A DNA stretch of 51,258 nucleotides from Halobiforma nitratireducens JCM 10879 (GTDB lineage: Archaea > Halobacteriota > Halobacteria > Halobacteriales > Natrialbaceae), in assembly GCF_000337895.1 (NCBI RefSeq), contig NZ_AOMA01000045.1, positions 1 to 51,258 on the forward strand, in the 5' to 3' direction. Made by a program: the position numbers and the translations under genes. Below are positions 43,692 to 51,258 of the stretch, in pieces. Every line of letters begins with the position of its first letter. Within the stretch, counting starts at the first letter, position 1. Under the pieces are notes generated by a model. It was given only the letters and a program-made list of their open reading frames with translations, made no database searches and had not been told where the DNA came from.

Positions 43692-45833
43692 TTAGCCGTC
43701 GTCTGCAACCGCCAGGACCGCTGCGTCCTCGACCTCGAGGGCGGTGCCGCCGTCGACGCGCTCGAGGTTTCGATCCTCGCCGGTCACGAGATCCGTCGGC
43801 TCGAGGCCGCGGTCGACGCGAACCCGTTCCGACCCGGGGCCGAAGTTCAGGACGACGGCGACCGTCTCGTCGTCGTGTTCGCTTTCCCGAGCGTACGCAA
43901 CGACGGTGTCGGCGTTCGCTTCGTACTCGAGGTCGACGAGTGCTCCGCGTGACAGCGCCGACGATTCGTGGCGGGCGGCGACGAGTCGTCGGTGGAACGT
44001 CGTCGCCTCGCCGTCGCCCTCCCAGGGCATCAACTGTCGATACTCGGTTGCGCCGCGTTCCTGCCCGTAGTAGATCATCGGCACGCCCGGCAGCGTGAGG
44101 ACTGCCGTCACTGCAGCCCGCTGGGCGTCCGGGCCGCACTCCTCGAGATAGCGCGTCTCGTCGTGGTTCTCGACGTAGCGCATATGCAGTGACCACTCCG
44201 GGAACCCTTCACGACGGGGTGCGCGGGCGGCCTCGAGGACGGCGTCGGCCGGCCGGTCGCCGTTGCCCACGTCACGGAGCGCGTAGTACAGCGTCGTGTC
44301 GTAGTGGACGTCGAACTCGGATTCGGCGTACTCCGGCTCTCGGGGAACGGTCTCGTCGAGCAGGAGGAACTCCGGATCACGGGACTTGACCCGCTCGTAA
44401 ATCTCCTTCCAGTAGCCGTGTGGAACGCCCCAGGCGACGTCACAACGGAAGCCGTCGACGACGTCGACCCACTCGTCGACGACCTCGAGGAAGAACGACC
44501 GGACGGCAAGCGAGTCGTAGTTGACGTTCGGAATGCCACGCCAGTTGAAGTAGTACTGGGCGATTTCGGTCTCGCCGTCCGGTGTCGTCCGTGCCGGCGG
44601 CGCGTACTCCTCACGGGGGTTCTCGGACCCGATCTCGGGAGCGAGGTCGTCGGCGTCGACGCCGGTCTCCTCGAGGTCCTCCCAGACGTACCAGTCCTCG
44701 TACCCGGGAACACAGGCCCCACTCATGTCGAAGGCAGCGTGCTCCCGTGCGGTGTGGTTGATCACCAGGTCGAAGACCACACGAATGTCGTGCTCGTGAC
44801 AGCGGTCGACGAACGACTCGAACTCCTCGCGCGTCCCCAGGTCCGAGGCGGTGTCGAAGTAGTCGGTAATGTGGTAGCCGTGTGTCGTCGGGCTCTCGAG
44901 GACGGGCGTCAGCCAGAGACAGTCGACACCCAGCGACTCGAGGTAGGGGACCCGGCGCTCGAGCGATTCGAACGTTTCCTCGTCGGTGAACGAACGAACG
45001 AAGATTTCGTAGACGACGGCGTCGCGGGCCCACGCCGGCGGGTCGTTTCGCCGCTCGACGCGTCCGTCGGGGGAGACGAGCACACAGTCGGCGACGCTGT
45101 GGCGCTCCCCGACGGCGACGGCGTGGAGCCGCACGGGTTCCTCGAGGTCGGTGACCAGTACGCGAGCCTCGTGGCCGTCGATCTCGAGGTCGTCGTCGGT
45201 CAACTCGTCGCGGTCGTCGACGTAGAACTCGACGGCGAGGTCCGTTGCGTCGTACTCGCTGTCCGTGCCCGGCGTCGCGTCGGCCGTGACCGTCGTCTCG
45301 CTGCCGTCGACTGCTTTCTCCGGCCCCTCGAGGAAGACTCGCGGTTTGCCGGGGCCGGGGACCTCGAGTTCTTCCCAGACGGCGTTCTCGAAGTCCTCTC
45401 CCGCGATGTAGCCGTAGCGGTGAGTTCCGGGTTGACATTCGAGTTCGTAGCTGTAGACACCGTCCTCGAGCGTCGGGTGTTCCCGGTCGAAGAGGTGTTC
45501 GTTGAACGGCCCCATGAGCGAGACCTCTTCGGGATCGTGATCGGGGAGGCGGTCGCGCTCGAGGTCGAAACTCGCCGAGCGGCGGACGTCCGGGAACGCA
45601 CGGACGCGCTGTTCGAACCGTCCGCTCGGAGCCTCGAGGGCGAGCCGATAGAGTCCGGGCTGGTCCGGCTCGAACTCCCAGACGGCTTCCTCCGGTGCGG
45701 TGGCGGCACTCCCATCAGGGGCATCGACGACGGCCCATTCGTAGATCGACGCACGTTCCGGATCCGGCTCTCGCGGAGCCAGTTCGACCGATTCGCCGAC
45801 GGCGCAGAAACGCGGCGGGCCCGGCTGTTGCAT
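43692..45833 (-). CDS. GH13 alpha-amylase family enzyme with N-terminal Ig-like domains
   Basis: 713 residues. Residues 1-265 are two beta-rich domains: VWEFEPDQPGLYRLALEAPS, then a CBM48-like FNEHLFDREHPTLEDGVYSY. The catalytic barrel starts at about 270 (DAVVYEIFVRSFTDEETFES). The GH13 motifs are VFDLVINH (region I), GFRCDVAW with the nucleophile Asp (II), FLLLDETVP with the acid Glu (III), and YVENHDETR (IV). It ends in a beta domain. No export signal, so it is intracellular, like the GH15 enzyme it faces, and would cut imported maltodextrins or cyclodextrins. Its TATA region (CATAAACAATAAA) is near 45859-45872. Confidence 0.92.
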   Translation of the reverse strand: MQQPGPPRFCAVGESVELAPREPDPERASIYEWAVVDAPDGSAATAPEEAVWEFEPDQPGLYRLALEAPSGRFEQRVRAFPDVRRSASFDLERDRLPDHDPEEVSLMGPFNEHLFDREHPTLEDGVYSYELECQPGTHRYGYIAGEDFENAVWEELEVPGPGKPRVFLEGPEKAVDGSETTVTADATPGTDSEYDATDLAVEFYVDDRDELTDDDLEIDGHEARVLVTDLEEPVRLHAVAVGERHSVADCVLVSPDGRVERRNDPPAWARDAVVYEIFVRSFTDEETFESLERRVPYLESLGVDCLWLTPVLESPTTHGYHITDYFDTASDLGTREEFESFVDRCHEHDIRVVFDLVINHTAREHAAFDMSGACVPGYEDWYVWEDLEETGVDADDLAPEIGSENPREEYAPPARTTPDGETEIAQYYFNWRGIPNVNYDSLAVRSFFLEVVDEWVDVVDGFRCDVAWGVPHGYWKEIYERVKSRDPEFLLLDETVPREPEYAESEFDVHYDTTLYYALRDVGNGDRPADAVLEAARAPRREGFPEWSLHMRYVENHDETRYLEECGPDAQRAAVTAVLTLPGVPMIYYGQERGATEYRQLMPWEGDGEATTFHRRLVAARHESSALSRGALVDLEYEANADTVVAYARESEHDDETVAVVLNFGPGSERVRVDRGLEPTDLVTGEDRNLERVDGGTALEVEDAAVLAVADDG

Positions 45834-45954
45834 ACGGGGCCGAACGTCGGCGCTCGCTTTATTGTTTATGGATGAAGAACTATTACACCATGGTTAGGAC
45901 GATGCGAGAAGAGACGACGGGACGAACGGCGTCCCCGAAACACAGCGCGGTCGC

Positions 45955-47085
<1,131 letters not shown>

Positions 47086-47180
47086 TTGGCAGCAGTTCGT
47101 CCCGATAACATAAAATCTTTCCCAAAAACGTCAATTAGGGATGTAATATTTCACCACACGTTCTAGGCGTAACTTCGAAA

Positions 47181-47196
47181 TACGTCATTTTCCGTA
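47181..47196. promoter_or_regulatory. Palindrome related to the TrmB motif between malK and malE
   Basis: TACGTCATTTTCCGTA: TACG, eight bases, CGTA. It has the same spacing as the two better TrmB sites, but G/C replaces the T/A at the inner position. It is 84 bases before the malE ATG and 96 bases before the malK ATG, able to affect both promoters. It is a weak match. Confidence 0.35.
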
Positions 47197-47228
47197 TGAG
47201 TAGGGGCGAGAGCGCTCAACCCTAACGA

Positions 47229-47236
47229 TTAAATAT
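47229..47236 (+). promoter_or_regulatory. malE TATA box
   Basis: TTAAATAT is centred about 31 bases before the malE ATG at 47264. This predicts transcription start close to the ATG with at most a very short leader. The facing malK promoter is probably the GATTTTATG element near 47107-47115. Confidence 0.6.
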
Positions 47237-47263
47237 ATGAAGACATAATTCGTAACTACTTTC

Positions 47264-48469
47264 ATGCCAATGCAACGCAGGAAGCTCCTGGCGGGGATCG
47301 GTGGGATGGCTACGCTAACCGTCGCCGGTTGTCTCGGCGGCGACGGCGACGAGGGGACGACTCTCTGGCACGACTTCACCGACTCGGAAGAGGCGGACCT
47401 CGAGGACCACGTCGCAGCGTTCAACGAGGGTCGTGAGAACGAGATCGGTGTCCAACAGGTGCCGGAGATCGTCGACCAGCTCGACACGGCGATTCCGTCC
47501 GGTGAGGGGCCTGAGACGTTCGCGTGGGCCCACGACTGGGTCGGAACGTACTACGACCGCGACTTCGTGTACGACGCGTCAGACGACCTCTCGATCGACC
47601 TCGACGAGACGTTCACGAGCGCGGCGGCCGACGCCGCACGCTGGGAGGGTGGCGTCTACGGCATCCCGTATGCTTCCGAGACGACGACGCTGATGTGCAA
47701 CGAGGAGATGGTCGACGAGCCACCGGAGACGCTCGACGAGATGGTCGAGATCATGGAGGAGTACCACAACCCCGAAGAGGGAATGTACGGCCTCTCCTGT
47801 CCGCCCGCTGACCCGTACTTCATCAGTTCGTTCGTCCAGGCGTTCGGCGGTCGGTTCTTCGACTCGGAGACTGAGGACACTCACATCGACGAGGACGAGT
47901 TCATCGAGGGCGTCGAACTGCTCGAAGAGAACCTCTGGCCGTACGTGCCGGCTGACCCGGAGTACGACGTCCAGATTCCGGTCTTCGCCGACGGTAACGC
48001 ACCGTTCGCGATCAACGGACCCTGGGAGGTCGACGGCTTCCGTGAGTCGGGCGTCGACGTTACCGTCACCTCTATGCCCGATATCGAGGGCGGCGATCCG
48101 ACGCCCTACACCGGAGTTCAGCTCTGGTACTTCACCAGCAATCTCCAGGACGCACCCGAAGAGGAAGTCGAGACGGCCGTCGAGTGGGCCGAGTGGCACG
48201 CCACCAACGAGGACGCGATCCTCACGAACGCCGAGAACCACGGGTTCATTCCGGTTCATCAGGACTACGCCGACGACGACGATCTCGGTGACGATGTCGC
48301 CGCGTTCGCCGAAACCGTTTCCATGGGCGTCCAGATGCCCGCTCACGATCGCATGGACCAGGTCTGGAACCCGGTCGAGGACGGCCTCGAGCAGGTGTTC
48401 AACGACCAGGAGACCCCCCGCGACGCGATGGAAGCGGCAGCCGAAGAGATACGGGATCGCTGGGACTAA
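47264..48469 (+). CDS. malE: Extracellular sugar-binding lipoprotein (maltose type)
   Basis: 401 residues. QRRKLLAGIGGMATLTVAGC gives twin arginines and a lipobox ending at Cys23, so it is a Tat-exported lipoprotein. The mature part is a family 1 solute-binding protein: EADLEDHVAAFNEGRENEIG, then GVYGIPYASETTTLMCNEEM and FAINGPWEVDGFRESGVDV. It captures maltose or maltodextrin for MalF/MalG/MalK. The second Met (47270) is another possible start. It is first of three genes, 25 bases before malF. Confidence 0.92.
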   Translation: MPMQRRKLLAGIGGMATLTVAGCLGGDGDEGTTLWHDFTDSEEADLEDHVAAFNEGRENEIGVQQVPEIVDQLDTAIPSGEGPETFAWAHDWVGTYYDRDFVYDASDDLSIDLDETFTSAAADAARWEGGVYGIPYASETTTLMCNEEMVDEPPETLDEMVEIMEEYHNPEEGMYGLSCPPADPYFISSFVQAFGGRFFDSETEDTHIDEDEFIEGVELLEENLWPYVPADPEYDVQIPVFADGNAPFAINGPWEVDGFRESGVDVTVTSMPDIEGGDPTPYTGVQLWYFTSNLQDAPEEEVETAVEWAEWHATNEDAILTNAENHGFIPVHQDYADDDDLGDDVAAFAETVSMGVQMPAHDRMDQVWNPVEDGLEQVFNDQETPRDAMEAAAEEIRDRWD

Positions 48470-48494
48470 TCACGGTTCGGTCGTCTAACTTACC

Positions 48495-49532
48495 ATGTCC
48501 ACGTCATTCTTCGAGCGCGTCACGGAACGCGGTCAGCAGCGGCTTCCCGCTTCTTTGCGGGATCGTGACTGGCTCGCGTTCGTTCTGGTCGCGCCCGGCA
48601 TCGTCCTGTTCCTCTCGTTCATGCTGTTCCCGATCGCGTTCCTGATTTACCTCTCCTTTACGGACGCGACCCACACCGGGACAGTTATCGGGGGTGAAGC
48701 GAACTTCATCGGATTCGACAACTACATCTCGCTGTTTACCGACTCCCAGTTTTGGAACTCACTGGGCGTTACCTGGCTGTTCCTGACGGTGAGCGTGGTC
48801 GCCAAGATAATCGTCGGGATCGCCATCGCGATGATCCTCACGCACGCTCGCGTCCGTGGAAAACGCTACATGCGAGCGCTGGTAATCGTCCCGCTCGGGT
48901 TCCCGGAAATTTTCTCCATCACCGTCTGGCGGGGAATGTTCAGCAGCGCGCGGTTCGGGCCGTTCAACGAAATCCTCTCGATGTACAACTCCGCCGTGAC
49001 GAGCCTCGTCGGCGTGATCGATTCGGTAATCTTCTTCGCCGCAGTCTCTGCACCGGAGTTCCTGCTTGCCGACGTTCCGATCGCGTGGTTCGGGAGCCGC
49101 TGGAGTACCTTCGCCTCCTACGTGACGACCGAAGTCTGGCTGGCGTACCCGTTCATGGTGATCATCATCGTCAGCGCCCTACAGGACGTACCCAAGGAAC
49201 TCCACGACGCCGCCAAGGTCGACGGTGCGGGCTACTTCCATCGGTTCCGTCACGTGACGTTGCCGGCGATCAAGCGACCGACGATGTTCGCCTCGATTCT
49301 CACCGCGGCAGCCTCGTTCCAGCAGTTCCTGGTCCCGTGGGTGTTCAACCGCGGGGGGCCGGCCCGTGACAACGAGCTGATCCTCGTCTACGGGTTCCGC
49401 GAAGCGATCGAGCTCAACGAGTACGCGCTCTCCTCGGCGATCATGGTCACGGCGCTTGCGTTCGTTGGTATGTTCATGTGGCTGGCAGTGAAGAAAGGCG
49501 ACCTCGCCGACGGGGTGGGTAACGATGATTGA
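48495..49532 (+). CDS. malF: Sugar ABC transporter permease (MalF type)
   Basis: 345 residues. Six or more membrane helices begin at about residue 25 (AFVLVAPGIVLFLSFMLFPI). The EAA loop that contacts MalK is ELHDAAKVDGAGYFHRFRHV, then TLPAIKRP at about 235-262. An insert of 30 residues between helices around 165-200 (LGVIDSVIFFAAVSAPEFLL) is longer than in minimal permeases. It overlaps malG by eight bases, so translation is coupled. Confidence 0.92.
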   Translation: MSTSFFERVTERGQQRLPASLRDRDWLAFVLVAPGIVLFLSFMLFPIAFLIYLSFTDATHTGTVIGGEANFIGFDNYISLFTDSQFWNSLGVTWLFLTVSVVAKIIVGIAIAMILTHARVRGKRYMRALVIVPLGFPEIFSITVWRGMFSSARFGPFNEILSMYNSAVTSLVGVIDSVIFFAAVSAPEFLLADVPIAWFGSRWSTFASYVTTEVWLAYPFMVIIIVSALQDVPKELHDAAKVDGAGYFHRFRHVTLPAIKRPTMFASILTAAASFQQFLVPWVFNRGGPARDNELILVYGFREAIELNEYALSSAIMVTALAFVGMFMWLAVKKGDLADGVGNDD

Positions 49533-50445
49533 CGACCTCAAAACGACGATCAAGCAGGTTCGAACGGGACGACGAAGCGTCGCCGACGTCGGGAAGACGA
49601 TCGCCGGTAGCGCGGGCGCGGTCGCGCTAGTGCTCGTCGTGATGTTCCCGGTGTATTGGATCATCTCCGCCTCGTTCTCACAGGGTACTGCCCTGCTGAG
49701 TTCCGAGGGGCTGTTTGCCGATCCCTCGACGTACAACCTGGACGCCTACCGCTGGGTGCTGTTCGAGTCGGACTTCTTCTGGGAAGACGGCGAGTTCGGT
49801 CAACCCGGCGCGGTGTTCAACAGCCTAATCGTCGTCTTCGTAACGGTCAGCGTCTCACTGTCGGTCATCATCCCCGGTGCGTACGCACTCTCGAGGCGGA
49901 AGTTCCGCGGCCGTGAGAAGATACTCTACGGCTACGTGCTGTTCACCCAGGTCGGCGCTGGGCTGTCGATCGCGACGCTGGTCGCGCTGTATGCCCTGTT
50001 CGTCAACCTCGGACTGAGCAACAACCTGCTCGTACTCGGGTTGTTCTACGCCGCGGGCGCGATTCCGTTCAACACCTGGTTGTTGAAGACGTTCATGGAC
50101 AACATCCCCATCTCCTACGAGGAAGCGGCGATCGTCGACGGCGCGAGCCAGTGGCAGGTCATCCGCGAGGTCATTCTGCCGCTCTCGAAGCCAGGTATCG
50201 CCGTCGTCCTGATCTTCACGTTCCTCGCGGGATGGAACGAGTTCATCATCGCACAGACGCTGTTGCAACCGGAGAACTACACGCTATCTGTCGAACTCTA
50301 CGCGCTCGCTACCGACGAGTACCAGACGCCGTGGACCGAGTTCGCGGCCTTCGCGATCCTGTTCGCGCTCCCGGTCGCGATCATCTACTTCGCGGCCCAG
50401 AACTACGTCGAGAGCGGGCTCTCGTTCGGCGGCATGGAAGGCTAA
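49525..50445 (+). CDS. malG: Sugar ABC transporter permease (MalG type)
   Basis: 306 residues, six membrane helices. It has the EAA motif SYEEAAIVDGASQWQVIREV, then ILPLSKPGIAVV at about 195-225. The N-terminus carries a 30-residue cytosolic extension before the first helix (VALVLVVMFPVYWIISASF). The C-terminal ENYVESGLSFGGMEG-like ending (here QNYVESGLSFGGMEG) is typical of MalG-type permeases. It completes the importer. Confidence 0.92.
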   Translation: MIDDLKTTIKQVRTGRRSVADVGKTIAGSAGAVALVLVVMFPVYWIISASFSQGTALLSSEGLFADPSTYNLDAYRWVLFESDFFWEDGEFGQPGAVFNSLIVVFVTVSVSLSVIIPGAYALSRRKFRGREKILYGYVLFTQVGAGLSIATLVALYALFVNLGLSNNLLVLGLFYAAGAIPFNTWLLKTFMDNIPISYEEAAIVDGASQWQVIREVILPLSKPGIAVVLIFTFLAGWNEFIIAQTLLQPENYTLSVELYALATDEYQTPWTEFAAFAILFALPVAIIYFAAQNYVESGLSFGGMEG

Positions 50446-50583
50446 CTCTCCTCCCGTTCTCGCCGTTCTTGCCGCTCGCGTCTGGACGCTTCCTGTGTGG
50501 CTGAACAGTCGAACAGTGAAAACCCGAGTTTCGGACTCGACACGGCGAAGCCCTCGAACACCGAACGCTGCCGACTCGAGAGG

Positions 50584-51258
50584 TTAGGCTTCGTCGAAGA
50601 GTTCCTCACCATCGACCATCTGCTCCTCGACGACATCCATATCGAGCGTCACCCCCAGACCCGGCTCCTCCGGCACCTCGATGTAGCCGTCCTCGATGAC
50701 GTCCTCTTCGACGAGGTCTTCCCACCACTCGAGTTCGTAGGAGTGAAACTCCACTGCGAGCACGTTCGAAATCGCAGCACCCACGTGTGCGCTCCCCATC
50801 GTCGCGACGGGCGAAGCGACGTTGTGCATCGCCACGGGGACGTAGTAGAGGTCGGCGAGGTCGGCGATCTTGCGGGTCTCGCGCATGCCACCGACTTTCG
50901 GCATGTCCGGCGCGATGATGTCTACCGCCTGCTCCTCGAGCAGTCGGCGCTGGCCGTGGGTACGGTAGACGTTCTCGCCGACGGCGACTGGTGTCGCGGT
51001 CCGTTTGGTGATTTCGCGTTGCACGTCGTGGTTCTCCGGCGGCACCGGGTCCTCGAGCCACCAGACGTCGTACTCCTCGAGCCGTTGTGCCAGTCGCTTC
51101 GCGCTTTCACCGGCGAACGACCAGTGGCAGTCGAAGGCAACGTCGGCTCTAGAACCGACACGCTGTGTGACCGCCTCGACGATCGAGGCTTTGTGCTCGA
51201 TCTCGGGTTCGCGCAAGTGGCGGTTCGCGCGGTCTTTCTCGTGGCCGGACGGAACGTC
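50584..51258 (-). CDS. Enolase-superfamily sugar acid dehydratase (gluconate dehydratase-like), C-terminal part
   Basis: The gene runs off the right edge; 224 residues of the C-terminal barrel are visible. Metal ligands are spaced as in the mandelate racemase/dehydratase group: AFDCHWSF (Asp), WWLEDPVPPEN (Glu), AVGENVYRTHG (Glu), and a C-terminal His in VAMHNVASPVATMG. DVPSGHEKDRANRHLREPEI at the edge recalls haloarchaeal D-gluconate dehydratase (GnaD). In this island, with gdh and KDPG aldolase, gluconate to 2-keto-3-deoxygluconate is the most likely reaction, but galactonate or xylonate dehydratase cannot be excluded. Confidence 0.82.
   Translation of the reverse strand, partial: DVPSGHEKDRANRHLREPEIEHKASIVEAVTQRVGSRADVAFDCHWSFAGESAKRLAQRLEEYDVWWLEDPVPPENHDVQREITKRTATPVAVGENVYRTHGQRRLLEEQAVDIIAPDMPKVGGMRETRKIADLADLYYVPVAMHNVASPVATMGSAHVGAAISNVLAVEFHSYELEWWEDLVEEDVIEDGYIEVPEEPGLGVTLDMDVVEEQMVDGEELFDEA

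Overview
This window is chromosomal DNA from a halophilic archaeon of the class Halobacteria, most likely of the Natrialbales type. The proteins are strongly acidic, GC is high, intergenic regions are AT-richer with archaeal TATA boxes and short or absent leaders, and twin-arginine lipoproteins are present. Several families are haloarchaeal specialities: NreA, HTH-10 and TrmB regulators, the HVO_2753-type zinc finger microprotein, DUF302, and a glucose dehydrogenase with the Asp38/His63/Glu150 metal site. No tRNA, rRNA, CRISPR array or intact insertion sequence was found. Genus-level placement is inference.

Layout. 1-1733: sulfur-transfer genes (rhodanese start, TusA-like protein, cysteine synthase). 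1776-4345: a decayed tract with a frameshifted gene, two long perfect inverted repeats, a Ser/Thr-repeat protein and a broken RNA ligase partner gene. 4605-6295: an orphan TctC-type binding protein, then aEF1B with its zinc-finger microprotein. 6717-15983: housekeeping and stress genes (CPA antiporter with RCK domain, NreA, AI-2E-type transporter, DUF302, geranylgeranyl reductase, peroxiredoxin, HD hydrolase, XapX). 16028-21235: a deaminase-type amidohydrolase and the complete succinate dehydrogenase operon sdhCDBA. 21442-27272: an AspA/AstE-type deacylase, a GNAT acetyltransferase with zinc ribbon, a VOC protein, a flippase, a RimK/protease fusion and a PRC-barrel protein. 27273-28215: remains of an IS200/IS605-type element. 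28216-37768: KatG, a 280-bp simple repeat, an AlkA-type glycosylase, a second SdhA-like flavoprotein, a YdjM-like membrane protein, and a Zn/Cd-type P1B ATPase with its HTH-10 regulator.

37855-51258 is a coherent starch and glucose catabolic island. It has a GH15 glucoamylase, a GH13 alpha-amylase, a complete maltose-type ABC importer (MalK, MalE, MalF, MalG), glucose dehydrogenase, a (gluconate) dehydratase cut by the window edge, KDPG aldolase and the sugar-sensing regulator TrmB. Together they would turn extracellular alpha-glucans into glucose and feed the semi-phosphorylative Entner-Doudoroff pathway; only KDG kinase is not seen. Two sites match the published TrmB operator TACT-N7/8-GAGTA. 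They lie upstream of glucose dehydrogenase and of KDPG aldolase. A weaker relative lies between malK and malE.

Most notable: two diverged, base-paired copies of a 160-168-bp element (27411-27578 and 43527-43686) that look like solo TnpB right-end or omega-RNA scaffolds; a RimK-protease fusion that appears to have lost the middle of its ATP-grasp domain; and a decayed RNA ligase partner gene beside a 16-bp perfect inverted repeat.
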